A DNA stretch of 64,000 nucleotides from Osedax frankpressi. Its lineage: Eukaryota > Annelida > Polychaeta > Sabellida > Siboglinidae. The stretch is taken from contig OZ038312.1 in NCBI GenBank assembly GCA_964035775.1, positions 27,971,431-28,035,430 on the forward strand, written 5' to 3'. Below, piece after piece: positions 50,762 through 63,605 of the stretch. Position 1 is the first letter of the stretch. Each line of letters starts with the position of its first letter. The translations under genes were made by a program, and so were the position numbers. A model generated the notes under the pieces. It ran no database searches, was not told the DNA's origin, and worked only from the letters and a program-made list of their open reading frames with translations.

Positions 50762-51651
50762 TTTAAAAATAATTGAAAAACTGACTATTATTATATTTAT
50801 TTTTGTTATCTCAAAAAGCAGATCTATATATTTGACAGCAAATTTGAAATTTATACAGTATTTAATTAAATTAAATTTTATCCTTGAATTATTAATAATT
50901 TTGATAAAATATTTTTTTAAATATAATTATTTTAAATATTGTTATTAATTAGTTATTTTTTATTTTTTTATAAGTTTGTTTTGTATAAACACTGATTTTT
51001 AAATATATCTATTTACCACAGCATATTAAATGTTATGAATATTAAATTAGTTGTTTTATTTGTAAACAATACTTTAAAAATTGTAGAGATTAATTAATTA
51101 AAAAGAGATTAAATTAATTAAAATATTTAACATTAAATAAAATAACTAATATTTATTTATTATTTCTCAAATTTATTTCTATATCACATACAACTTTTAA
51201 TTAAGAATAGAAATGCAATCAGATTAAAGTAATTTTATTAACGTTAAATATCTATCTTATAAACTATAATAAATGTATTAATTAATATTTTATTATATAC
51301 ATTTTTGTACACATTTAAATATAAATGACACTATTGTCTATCAATTATTCAGAACGATGCATGATGTTTAATTTCATATTTGTAATGAAATATCCTTAAA
51401 CATATGAAATATAGTTGCATTTCATATGTGTATTACAATTTAAAATAATAATCATACATTATTTTTTATCATACAAGCTATAAATATCGTGATTTCACAT
51501 GTATGGGTTGTATGAAACTATACAATATAGATAATATGATATATTATTAACTATGCCTACAATAGATATGAATACAAATAATGTCAAATTAAACATACAT
51601 AAAATGAATTAAATTAATAACAAATATTATATGTACTAGGAGTAGTTAATA

Positions 51652-51696
<45 letters not shown>

Positions 51697-52977
51697 CTTA
51701 TTAATCCTTATTATAATATGATGTTAAATTATTTTAAATATAATATTTAAATCATTTAATTATAGATTATTATTTCAAATAAATTATTATAAATATTATA
51801 ATTTTATTAAGTATACTATTTATATATTCAATAACTGTAAATCATGTTAATATATAGTATTATTAGAGAAACTTATATAAGAAGAAAATATATTTAAAAG
51901 ATTATTGACTTTAAAAAGTAACTTTTTAAATTTCTTATATTATTTACAAAAAAAGTAAAATGTAAATTACTGCCTATTTGATAATCTTACTATTAATAAT
52001 TAATAGCACTTAATAAGTATAAATTACCTTGAATGTGTATGATATAAATAAAATAATTCAATAACAATATGAGGGGATAATAAATCTAAAATATAATATT
52101 AATAAATTATAATTATATAATAATGGCCGACATGTTTATATTTTTAAGATTAACGGTTTGATCACATGGTCATTTAAAACCAATAGTAAGTGTTCACAAT
52201 GGTAACCATGGATACCACGCATTCACCCAATAAATTAAATTGATCCAATATATGCGCAATTTTTAAACATATATTTTAGCATATAAATATACTTTCAATA
52301 ATTTCCAATTAAAGTACAATAATATTAATTATACTAAAAAATAAAATATACTCGTTTCAGAGAAATATTTGTTTATTCCAAGAAGAAGTAGGATATGCAT
52401 AACAGTATACTGTGGTATTCCATGGTACTAGAATGACAACATATCTATCATGATATTATTTTAACTAATATATCTTTATAACTAGTTGCTACATAGATTA
52501 CATATGTTAAGAAATACACTTTTGTATTTATTACGTTGCATATTGATCAATACATATAACGCAGGAACAATTTATTTGTTGGGGGAACCTTCAAGAAATA
52601 CAAAATTAAAACCCGAATATACGATTTTATTATTTGTATATCAGAAACTGTATTATTATGGTTACAATGAACTATTATATATATACAATTTTTATTATAT
52701 ATCTGAGTGTAAACTTTTAATGAAATCAATGGATACGAATTTAATTATTAATAAGTATAAGTAATCTTGCTTGTCTACAATCAAGATTAATTATAAATAT
52801 CATTATAATTATTATATTGTTACTTTAGAGTTTATACCGTTAAAAAATGCCCTTAACTAGTAACTGATGCTTGGTCGAATTAATAATTTTAGTCCTAAAT
52901 AACGATTCGACTTTCGATGTTTTAATGTAGTCCTATTATTTAATAAATATAATCTTATATCTTTAATATTCCAACAG
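50762..52977. other. AT-rich spacer
   Basis: TA tract at about 51653-51693. ORFs such as 52486-52764 are AT-rich and carry no domain signal. Nothing supported. Confidence 0.4.
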
Positions 52978-53058
52978 GGAGCATATCAAGTTATTTTCAC
53001 TGCCTTAATACGGAAAGTTCGAGATCAAATTAATAAAATGGAATACACTTTAAATAAA
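52978..53058 (+). CDS. Candidate exon, weakly like the last helix of a Ras-family GTPase
   Basis: Flanked by an acceptor (ttccaacag) and a gttgaa donor, both phase 0, 27 codons: GAYQVIFTALIRKVRDQINK then MEYTLNK. The pattern of an aromatic, then LIRKVR, recalls the C-terminal helix of Ras-like GTPases (LVREIR-type). No GTPase P-loop or NKxD exon was found nearby, so the family call is weak. Confidence 0.25.
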
Positions 53059-53791
53059 GTTGAACTATTTTAGGAAATCTTAAATATTTATCTTTTATTT
53101 TATTTTAAACAGAACTTCATTACTTTGAACTTTAGAATTCTATTAAATGCATTTTCATTCATAAGTAATATCTTGAATATAGAGCACTATTATTATTATT
53201 ATTAAATTGGGTAGTATTACATACAACTAATTTGATATAAAATACCTGTTAAAAATATAGTTAATACATATATATTAGAAATGATCTTGTATAACAAAAA
53301 CAAGATAATATTTATAAATATAATATATATTTAAATTTACACGATTTCATTAAAATCGATTTCCATAATTATAACAATATATAACATATATATATATATA
53401 TATATATATATAACATATATATATATATATAACACATATATATATATATCTATTAAATGATGAGAATTGTATGAATATTAAGGCATAACAGATACCTGCT
53501 AATAATATGATAATATATAAAATGAACTGAATCACTTATATCGATTTGTCATAAAAAATATGCACGCTTTTTTACGTCTACAGATAATTGTACGAAAAAA
53601 AGTAATGTACACTGTACAATGACAGTGTACAATGTACAATGTACAATGTACATTGTACAATGTACACTATGCCGATCTTTTAAAATGGTGAATAATCTAT
53701 TTAATTTCGGTAAATAGTTAATCTAATTAAATAGTTGCATATTTAATTTCTTTTCATAAAAGTTAGATAAATATAAATTTCTACGTAAATA

Positions 53792-53830
<39 letters not shown>

Positions 53831-54420
53831 AAGCTATGTGCTTGCAATACTATACAATTTACTAGTAATTATTATCTAGTTAAAGTGTGACCTATTATAT
53901 CACTATATTCGTGTGATAATCTATTACATTGGGTTATAAATTTCCACCACCGTGGAAATTATAGTTTAGACGATACGAAAGTTGATATCGTCTCTATTTC
54001 TTATTTCAATTGAACTCACACTTAAAGCTGATCATACGAATGCATTAATAGTACAATAGTACACTTTAATAGTACACTTTGATAGTACACTTTAATAGAA
54101 TTTTAAGAATTTGATTAAATATAGTGTATTTTAACAATTAAATATTCTCAAAAAACTCTATTTAATCTATTTGTAAATTAAAATTTAATAATAATTGTAG
54201 CTTTCTACATAGACATATAGATAACAAATTGTATGCAACATATATTCTGTTAAAACTAGCATTATACAAAATAAATATAATTCATGCATTCATAATAACT
54301 ATTATTTACGCAGGGTTTGAGTACAATTGTAACGGGATGTAAGAGTTTCTACAAATATATTGATCTATTATTTTATAATTCATTAATTAGTAAATAAATA
54401 ATACTAACATTAAAATAATA
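53059..54420. repeat. AT-rich spacer with TA tracts and tgtac repeats
   Basis: TA runs at about 53384-53452 and 53795-53829. An acaatgtacaatgtac repeat lies at 53609-53665, sharing its tgtac core with the 61.6-kb array and the 10.4-kb foldback. Three copies of aatagtacacttt lie at 54047-54095. No gene. Confidence 0.7.
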
Positions 54421-54429
54421 GACAACAAA

Positions 54430-55340
54430 GTTAAGGCAGTAAGTCTATATATCGAAGGAGAAAGAAGGGCTATGTTAGATAGAGTGGACAGTTTCAATTT
54501 GGTCATTGGATCCGAGTAGTTGAAAAACTATAGTTCTGGTACAAAAATGATAAATATACGTGAATAACAATGGGATCAAATACGAGAAATATATTATCAT
54601 GTTAATATACGAGATTTAAATGGTGATGTTGAGTAATTTGATCTGAAGTTATTAATACAATATCGCGACACCCAATATTACCTCTATAGAGGGAAATAGA
54701 ATAACCAATATTTACAAGTTTGAAGGTATGATGGAATACATGTTTCGCGGAATAAGAAATAGTTTGAATTTAAAATATAGAGTATAGGATTAGTAAATAT
54801 AAAATATAGAAATTGTAATAGATCAATTTTTGCGAAATTGATATTTAAATGAACCTATTAAATTAGGTGAAACTTATTTTATATATCAAATTCCAGATGG
54901 TGTTTATAATATTTAAGTTAAAATATTTCTCCAATTTCTTCATTAGGAGCAACAACAGTAATTTTAACTATTTAAAATTAGATCCTAATTTGTTTAATAA
55001 GAAAAGTCGGGAGTCGATATAAATATTTGTAAATCAATGCGTATTTAAAAATGAAAAGTAGGTCATAGTGTATTAGACGAAGTTTTATTTGCTCAATATT
55101 AAATAATTCTAAACGATAAACATATTATTTATAATATAAAGAAAGGCAGACATTTGGTAAAATAGCTTTTACTGGAATGTACTTGAAAACTACTCTTTGC
55201 AAAGCCTCGAATTGTTATAGTAGATACAAATAATATATCATGTATACATTCGGAGATCAAATGGATGAGGATAATTCACAAAGCAGGCAACATCTCTCCG
55301 ATATTCAATTATTATGGACATTGTATACATAATGTGAAAT
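54430..55340 (+). pseudogene. Decayed coding-like stretch of unknown origin
   Basis: Composition differs from its AT-rich flanks, and long stretches read as protein-like in the plus direction, but interrupted by roughly ten or more breaks. No family was recognised. It could be an old host pseudogene, a mobile element or a virus-like insertion. No terminal repeats were seen. Confidence 0.3.
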
Positions 55341-57358
55341 AATGTATTATCGTTTAATTGTTTAATAATATTTCTTCAAATTATGGTAATATATAATGAT
55401 GGACAGTATATATATATATATATATATATATTAATAAATGATATATCTTGGATAGTAATAGAACTAACATTTCGAAGGGTAAACATAGTTATAATGACGT
55501 TCGAGGTACTACTCCTAACCAAAGTAATTACTCACACTACTCATAAGTGATATCGTGCCTACATGGATTCATCAGGTATAGACTAACACATACCCTTATT
55601 AAATTATAACGTTATTCTTAGCATGAAAGATAATCTTAATGCTTAGATGCTCGCAATTCATTCTAATCAGCTTATTTTCTCGCTACGGGCCTCTTCAAAA
55701 AATGCTATTTGTATATATTTATAGTAGAATATATAGATATTATTAAACATGATATTATACGCAAATTCCGGCTACTTTAAAATCTGCCAGTTTTAGATGT
55801 CTCCATATTTGGAAAACATATTTTCTATCCAATCTCATCAATTAATGACTGATATCTATTATAATTTGTTAATCATCTTCAGAAATATGCAGTACTTTTT
55901 CTGTAGTTCCATAAGGTTATAACAGATATAATTGTTATTATATAATAATTTCATTTATATTTTCTTTTAAACGGAAAATACGTTTTCATATGCATACATG
56001 ACATAAATGACATAAATGTATATAGATGTATATATACTTTATCCATTTTATATGATAATGTATTTGTTTTTTTCTTGATTTTTTCTTAACACAGAAAAAT
56101 GTCCTCGTTTAGGAGTTTATACTAATAAATAGTATAATGATTTTTATTGATCTTATCCCTTGGCATTATTTGCATAAATATTAATAATGTATACCTATAA
56201 ATGTATTAAAGTAGAAAAATAAAACTAAGGATTTTTGTATTTCCATAAGTAATTGATTTTTTTCATAATTTAAATGAAGATTAGTAATTTATTCGTGTAC
56301 CATATGGCATAGTTTTATATTAAATCATAACACATACAATATTCTTCTGTATAATTACTAATTATATCTTATATAATATAAATATATTGGTGTTATATTT
56401 GAAAATCAACTATCTCGAGACTCAACTATCTCGATATCTAGGTAAAGATCTTTACCAACATTAATATGAATTGTAGTATAATACTAATATCCTTGTAGTA
56501 AATCATATTTTGTTATAAATGAACTATTCCATATATTTCGCTTTCGAAATTTTTATATCTAGTTCTTCCCTATGGGAGTATCTGCTTTAGAAATTTAGAT
56601 TATAAATATATTTTGTCGCCCATTATTAAGGAAATCTAATTTTTTCGATAATGTAGACTTGATTAATCATAAGGCTATTTTCTAGACGTCTTATTAATAG
56701 ATGTTTTGACTATAATAGTTTATTGATTATGAGAATTATATAAAAAGTTAAAAGTAATTTAAGTATTTTTAGGATTCTTCCTAAATAAGAAAACTACATT
56801 ATGATCTATATTTAATATATATATATATCTTAAATCGTAATATTTTAGGCATAGATTCTTAAATTTTTAATATTCTATAACATTTTTTAACTTCATGAAA
56901 TTATCAATTACCTTTTATGTTACTACTTTGTTTTACTTTGTTCTATCCGTATGTTTTGACTTTGGATCATTTGAATCGTGGTTTTAATAATTCCATATCA
57001 ATTTCTTCAAATAAAAATGACGTAAAATTTCCATATCAACATTTATTTTTTTCAAATATATGATTTTTAATAAATTAAATTAAATTGTATTCGTGTTTCG
57101 TGTAATATTTTCAATATATATTGATCTCTGTTTATGTTCTTATTTTTCGATAAGCATTATTTTATTTCTCTTGTATATTAATAAATATTAATAAATGTAT
57201 TGTTTCGTTAAATTGATTCCCTTATTTATGTTTTCTTTTGTTTTGTGATAAACCGGTTTCATATTTATACAATCTATGGAATTCTTTACATACATTTTTC
57301 AGGTTAATAATCCGAAAGTTAACTTTATAATATAAACTAATTAAATTAAATTAAACAG
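55341..57358. other. AT-rich spacer
   Basis: TA run at about 55408-55431. No exon, repeat array or RNA gene recognised. Confidence 0.4.
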
Positions 57359-57499
57359 CTTTTGATGAAAGAAATCACTCGAGTATTTTCCTATCGGAAA
57401 CGTTTACGTTCGTTAATATTTCGTCTACACACCTGCATACTTTAATTTGATTTTGCGATATTTAACAGATTTCAAGAAGCCCAACACTATAGCAATTAA
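57359..57499 (+). CDS. Candidate pair of terminal exons, gene unknown
   Basis: 57359-57411 (LLMKEITRVFSYRKRLR, phase 2 out) and 57469-57499 (completing S, then FQEAQHYSN and a stop) are joined by a 57-bp intron with gttaat and atttaacag ends. Phases agree and composition is exon-like, but no family is recognised. It may belong with the candidate at 52978 or be chance. Confidence 0.25.
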
Positions 57500-57980
57500 T
57501 GGATTCACCTCGTCTTATACGATGACGTTGCTGGAATTGTCAGCATATGCGACATGTATACTAAATACTGTATTGCCTAGGTTGTAATTACCCTGCACTA
57601 ATAGAGTGACGTAATAGTTTTGTAAGATGCCTAGATGTGTTTATGAATGTGAAATGCGGCGTAAAGTACCTACAGGATATTTGAAATATCGATATATTAT
57701 ATTTAATGGAATGTGGTGTGCGGTGTGCATCGAGCTGTGTGCGAAGTACTGAGCGTGAACTGTAGTGTACTGCGGAGTGTGTGCGATTATGCTAATTCGA
57801 TTTATTTGTTATGCCGAAGTTCGTTCTGAAGTCGATAAAAGCAAACCTTAGTAATCTAGAGTCTTTGTAAAGACCATGGCAAAGGACATATGCATTCTAC
57901 ATATGCAACAATGCTACAATATGGTGTCTGTACTAATTATTGTATAATATTACGAAAACAAAATCAGGAGATTTATGCAC

Positions 57981-58031
<51 letters not shown>

Positions 58032-58139
58032 CATTTGTATATGTATGTATATGTAAATAGACGGTATTAGATATATCTAGGCTTAGTTTGCAAATAATTA
58101 GCAAAACCTGTTGTTAAGTGAAAGTGTTACCACATCAAA
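57500..58139. other. Spacer with TA tract
   Basis: Balanced composition to about 57910, including tgtggtgtgcggtgtgcatc. TA run at about 57983-58029. No supported frame. Confidence 0.4.
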
Positions 58140-58316
58140 ATGAACACAATACTGAAAAGCCCTACTGCTCACCGTATTGGCCCCATGGCCCATGGGGTAG
58201 ACCCGATAAGTAATTCGTATGATTGTATTACGTATTCGCCGGCTATATTTACCCTATATTGTGTGGCATGCTATTTAACAGATTCGCATATCAGAAATCA
58301 ATTAGCGAAACGATAG
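58140..58316 (+). CDS. Short ORF of 58 residues, unknown
   Basis: ATG to TAG: MNTILKSPTAHRIGPMAHGV, DPISNSYDCITYSPAIFTLY, CVACYLTDSHIRNQLAKR. Composition is more balanced than the flanks and two Cys sit close together. No homologue recognised. The segment could equally be UTR or exon of another gene. Confidence 0.25.
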   Translation: MNTILKSPTAHRIGPMAHGVDPISNSYDCITYSPAIFTLYCVACYLTDSHIRNQLAKR

Positions 58317-58966
58317 CATTTAGTCGAGCAAATACAGCGGCGTAGGAGATCTAACATACCATATATGGTAGCCTGTAAGGATATATACCGTAAACCTATT
58401 CCAAGGGTTAATTAATCATAATCATAACGAGCATTTCAATGCGTATAACTAATTAATTAATAAGTACAACTGATTAGTTATCATTTTTCATATTAATTTT
58501 TAATTTTTAGTTATGTTTTATAAACCATTATTTAATGCAGATCGTACAATCGAATACGACGTACTCCTTCTATGTTATTATATAATATATGCATCCAAGT
58601 AAACACCGTGATACAATAGTTCTATAAAATAATTGTATGTCCCGATCCAGGTAGCTTTCCAATTTTTTAAAGTTGTTTTGTTATATAATAAAAGTGAAAA
58701 TATATTTTTTATATAACATAATTATATAAGATTATATAATAGTTACATCATCTAGTTTCTTCCCTAGATATAAAATATATTTTAACTTTTACTATATAAC
58801 AAATTAACTGAAATGACTTGGATTATTTCTAGAGTGTTTTAAGAATTATTGGATATTATAAAAGAAAATATATTAAACACTTAAATTACCTGGATTATTT
58901 GTAGGTTAGAATTTCACGCATATTTTATCTCACTTAATTTCACCTCAGTATAAACCATTAAAATAC

Positions 58967-59004
<38 letters not shown>

Positions 59005-59103
59005 TATTGGGTTTACACTTTACGTTGATTCCGTCTCAATCTAATATCCCCCACGTCATGAATACCATATGAACTATCATTACTATTACTACTAAATGTA
59101 TGC

Positions 59104-59275
59104 ATCGTTGTCTACTATACGGTCTAGGTACTGTAACTACTACACTCTCTAGGTACTGTGACTACTACACTCTCTAGGTACTGTGACTACTACATACTCT
59201 AGGTACTGTAACTACTACACTCTCTAGGTACTGTGACTACTACATACTCTAGGTACTGTAACTACTACACTATGT
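59104..59275. repeat. ctctaggtactgtgactact repeat, seven copies
   Basis: Units of about 24 bp (ctaggtactgtgactactac) with two alternating variants (acactct and acatact, gtgact and gtaact), giving a partial higher-order 48-bp pattern. Confidence 0.92.
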
Positions 59276-59296
59276 AAGTACGCCGTACAAGATAAG

Positions 59297-59351
59297 TCAC
59301 GTGAGATGATTCACGGCTCCCAATTTCTTCCTCGCGTCAGCTATTCTCGCT
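59297..59351 (-). CDS. Candidate terminal exon, unknown
   Basis: After the acceptor aacttcttttag, the minus strand reads ARIADARKKLGAVNHLT and stops. It needs a phase-2 partner. Could be the end of the unknown minus-strand gene starting near 63.5 kb, but no linking exon was established. An alternative short exon at 59427-59459 (DAIRFISYAP, stop) would fit that gene's phase. Confidence 0.2.
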
Positions 59352-60590
59352 CTAAAAGAAGTTTACACGTAAACAATCAGGATACAACACGAGGGTATGT
59401 ATCATGTCCGTAAAGCTGTACCCTACTTATGGTGCATATGAAATAAAACGAATTGCGTCCTAAAAATATATCTCCCGTAACCTAATTTGTTAATACGATG
59501 TATCCCACATGTACTCTAACTTCGTGTGTATTGTATACAGAATAAAACGAATTAGTGTACCTTAACTAAAACATCGTAGTGTACCCTAATACAAATATTA
59601 CGTTATACCCTAATTTGTATTATATATTCTATACAGATAAATTAAAATAGTCTGATAATGAAATGTACTCCATAAGATTATAGATATTTATTATTTATTA
59701 TATAATAATATATTAATATATTAATATATTAATATATCAATATATTAATATATTAATATATTAATATATCAATATATTAATATATTAATATATTAATATA
59801 TTAAATATAGAAACAAAATGAAGAAAATGACGAAAATTACTTAATATCCTTCATTTATGGATTCCATTTCATTTATTACTATTTTAAATTGAAGTGTAAT
59901 TGTCATATAATGTAGAAATAAGATAGTTTATAACATAAATGACAAAATCTATGTATTATTATATTAATATCAAAATATCATCCAAATCAACAAAACTAGT
60001 CTCTATAACAATTTAAATAAACAAATGTTTATTACGAATATATGTTTACATTAAAGTTTACAATTAAAATTAACCTCTTTACTGGTCAATCTCGCATACA
60101 TATATTATTATAGATACCATTGTTTATTTTAATGAGATTTAAAATTGTAATATATGGTATTGAATTGTTTAAAGTATTATATGTATATATCATATATATG
60201 ATATTTTATAAACTTTTTTTATCAATTAAATAAATTATCATCATAACCATATTAAATATTTAATATTTAGTAATATACTCATCAATATTAAAGAAGATTA
60301 AATAAAAATTCATGTAAAATATTTAATTAAAGTTATTATCTATATATTCTTAATATTAATAGAATTCTAGACAACATCATCTTTGTTTTAATGAATAAGG
60401 ATAACAATAATACAATTATATACTTTATAAAAATAATTCACAGTGTTACTATTATTATTATTATTATATATTCTTATAATAATAATCTCATTGGTTTTTT
60501 TAAAAATTTAATTTGTAATTGTATGAAATTATTTACATTATCTCGAATAATTGAAGTTAAATTGTAATGATATTTGTTAATTTTTGAGGG
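59352..60590. other. AT-rich spacer
   Basis: Includes a ttaatatattaatatatcaa repeat at about 59703-59800. Otherwise featureless. Confidence 0.5.
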
Positions 60591-60920
60591 GGAGGGGAAG
60601 GGGAAGGGGAGGGGGAGAGAGAGGGGGATGGAGATGGAGAGGGACAGGGAGGGGGAGAGGGAGAGGGAGAGGGAGAGGGAGAGGGAGAGGGAGAGGGAGA
60701 GGGAGAGGGAGAGGGAGAGGGAGAGGGAGAGGGAGAGGGAGAGGGAGAGGGAGAGGGAGAGGGAGAGGGAGAGGGAGAGGGAGAGGGAGAGGGAGAGGGA
60801 GAGGGAGAGGGAGAGGGAGAGGGAGAGGGAGAGGGAGAGGGAGAGGGAGAGGGAGAGGGAGAGGGAGAGGGAGAGGGAGAGGGAGAGGGAGAGGGAGAGG
60901 GAGAGGGAGAGGGAGAGGGA
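60590..60920. repeat. GAGGGA hexanucleotide array
   Basis: From about 60653 to 60920 a perfect (gagagg)n hexamer with no substitution, preceded by 60 bases of degenerate G/A-rich sequence. G-rich runs on the plus strand. Arg/Gly, Arg/Glu and Leu/Ser frames across it are compositional. Confidence 0.97.
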
Positions 60921-61107
60921 TGCAGTTATCCTATATATATTCTCCAAGAGATGAGCGATAGTTATTACTAATTATTATTAATAATACTACAATTAATATA
61001 CTAATATTATATTATGTAATATGTTATCTATTAATTATACAATAATTATACAACACTTATATAATACTTTAATATAATTATTATTATAATATACTTTGTC
61101 ATATGTT

Positions 61108-61128
61108 ATTCATCATCATCATCATCAT

Positions 61129-61176
<48 letters not shown>
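61108..61176. repeat. ATC and TA microsatellites
   Basis: About seven catcat triplets followed directly by a TA run of about 45 bases. Confidence 0.93.
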
Positions 61177-61178
<2 letters not shown>

Positions 61179-61604
61179 CTAACATATTAGTTTTACGTGG
61201 ATCAATGATTGTTTTCAAATAAGTTACAAAATTACAATAAGCATCACAGGTACTTTTTTTTTACAAAACGCACGCAATAAAAATACAAAAATGGAATATT
61301 TTTAGGTTATTCTAATTATAGTTGTAATTATTTTAATTAATTTATTATATATTATACACAATGAATATAATAGTAGCGTACACGCTGTACGTTATAAATT
61401 TTCCATCCTCTTGTACCCAAAAATAGTACTGGTGTACACTAAAAATGAATGAATGAGTGCCCTAATTGATTGTTTAATCATGCATCCTAATTAGGGTACA
61501 TTACAAAAATCAAGCGTTTTTAGTTGTTCTGTACTCTAAAAATCTTCCACTCACTCTATAACCAAATTTTTGCAGTGCAGGTTTAACTACATAGGTAGGT
61601 ATTG

Positions 61605-62556
61605 CACTCAGTACATTATACACAGTACGTTGTACACAGTACATTATACACAGTACGTTGTATACACAGTACGTTGTATACAGTACGTTGTATACAGTAC
61701 ATTGTACACAGTACATTGTACACAGTACATTGTACTCAGTACGTTGTACGCAGTACATTGTACGCAGTACGTTGTACGCAGTACGTTGTACGCAGTACGT
61801 TGTACTCAGTACATTGTACGCAGTACATTGTACACAGTACGTTGTACACAGTACGTTGTACTCAGTACGTTGTACGCAGTACGTTGTACTCAGTACGTTG
61901 TACGCAGTACGTTGTACTCAGTACGTTGTGCTCAGTACGTTGTACGCAGTACATTGTACGCAGTACGTTGTACGCAGTACGTTGTACTCAGTACGTTGTA
62001 CGCAGTACGTTGTACTCAGTACGTTGTGCTCAGTACGTTGTACGCAGTACGTTGTACGCAGTACGTTGTACGCAGTACGTTGTACGCAGTACGTTGTACG
62101 CAGTACGTTGTACGCAGTACGTTGTACGCAGTACGTTGTACGCAGTACGTTGTACGCAGTACGTTGTACGCAGTACGTTGTACGCAGTACGTTGTACGCA
62201 GTACGTTGTACGCAGTACGTTGTACGCAGTACGTTGTACGCAGTACGTTGTACGCAGTACGTTGTACGCAGTACGTTGTACGCAGTACGTTGTACGCAGT
62301 ACGTTGTACGCAGTACGTTGTACGCAGTACGTTGTACGCAGTACGTTGTACGCAGTACGTTGTACGCAGTACGTTGTACGCAGTACGTTGTACGCAGTAC
62401 GTTGTACGCAGTACGTTGTACGCAGTACGTTGTACGCAGTACGTTGTACGCAGTACGTTGTACGCAGTACGTTGTACGCAGTACGTTGTACGCAGTACGT
62501 TGTACGCAGTACGTTGTACGCAGTACATTGTACGCAGTACATTGTACGCAGTACAA
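61605..62556. repeat. 14-bp cagtacgttgtacg array, about 68 copies
   Basis: The right two thirds are almost invariant. The left third shows variants (attgtaca, gttgtact). Each unit contains gtacgttgtac, a near palindrome. Frames stay open in several phases on both strands because 14-bp units cycle through all frames without stops; they are not genes. Confidence 0.97.
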
Positions 62557-62572
62557 CGCTTAATATACTTAC

Positions 62573-63572
62573 CGGATGGATGACTTCGATAGGAGATCCA
62601 ATTTCTCGATAGTAATATCGCGGGCTAGAGTTATTACGATATATATATATATTACATTACGATACATGCTATAATGAATACTAAATGCTTATATCGGATA
62701 ACGGGAGTATCGCGATTTCACTGTTCTTGTTGACCAATAACGAACCTAAACAATAAAGTAACTTCATTATCGCGACTCCATGATATATGTCCAACCTTGC
62801 AACCGACTTCAATCCAATTTCACCTGTCAACCAACCACACTTGTTAACTAATCTCAACTGACAACCAATTACACTTGTCAACTATTCTCACCTGTCAACT
62901 AATCACACTTGTCAACTAATCTCACCTGTCAACCAATCTCACCTCGGGGGGAAGAACGAATACCGTTTTGTTTCACTTTAAATGAACATATTTATCCGTG
63001 AGGTTGTCTGCGCACCATCCGACTGTGGGTTCAACCCTCGGGAGAAGGAGTATTATAATATTAGATGCCCTCACTTTTAGTAACACTTTTAATAAAGATT
63101 GAACATAATACCTACATTGTATTCCAGATAGGATCGATTAACTCTTATCGTTTTGACGTAGAAACTGTTAAATCGCCCGAAAGAACACACACGCCGTTAT
63201 TACGCATACTTCCTGCATCATTCGGCATATGCCATAGGTCATAGGTAATAGGTCATAGATCTCGAGAGCTATGCGATGTGAATTCGGCGCGAATTGTCGA
63301 TCAATTGACACTTACGCGTTAAACTCGACTTGATTCCGAGTGCACCCTGGGTAATTGCGGCGAGGGGCGTAGAGAAGAGGCGTGTCGATATAAGATGGCG
63401 TGAGCGTGCGGGGGCGGGGATTGGGCGTGGCATAAGCGCGATCCACCGCCGAGGCGTTTCGTTGTTCAGATGAAACAAAAACTCGGCTTCGCTCACGCAT
63501 CCGCGAACCAACACGTAGTCGCACACACAGCCGTACACTCACACCGCCGCATACACACTCGCGTACCCGCAC
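62573..63572 (-). CDS. Candidate two-exon start of an unknown minus-strand gene
   Basis: Exon one ends at 63316 with a consensus gtaagt donor in phase 2; its frame is open back to an ATG at 63572 (an inner Met or an acceptor is possible). It reads AYATPNPRPRTLTPSYIDTP and LLYAPRRNYPGCTRNQVEFN. Exon two, 62573-62624, follows acceptor ataactctag, joins in phase, and reads PRYYYREIGSPIEVIHP to another gtaagt donor. Pro/Arg/Tyr-rich, no domain recognised. Both gtaagt donors differ from the window's common GTTAGT. Exons downstream were not placed with confidence. Confidence 0.35.
62815..62945. repeat. ctcacctgtcaaccaat repeat
   Basis: About six degenerate units alternating acacttgtcaactaatctca and cctgtcaaccaat. 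It lies in the presumed intron of the minus-strand candidate gene. Confidence 0.85.
62985..63055 (+). repeat. Possible tRNA-derived SINE fragment
   Basis: The phrase gtgggttcaaccctcgggag resembles the T-arm/B-box of a tRNA or tRNA-derived SINE, with gaggttgtctgcgcaccat upstream at about the expected distance for an A-box/anticodon region. A full cloverleaf could not be drawn. Confidence 0.25.
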
Positions 63573-63605
63573 ACGTACACATATATTACACGGAACGTAG
63601 GCAAT

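Noticed and set aside
61570-62612. Several overlapping 170-337 codon ORFs (TQYVVRSTLYAVRC type)
   Set aside because: A 14-bp stop-free unit cycles through all frames. Open in several phases on both strands, so composition explains it.
62985-63055. Functional tRNA gene
   Set aside because: A T-arm-like phrase exists, but no complete acceptor stem or anticodon arm could be paired. Kept only as a weak SINE-like fragment.
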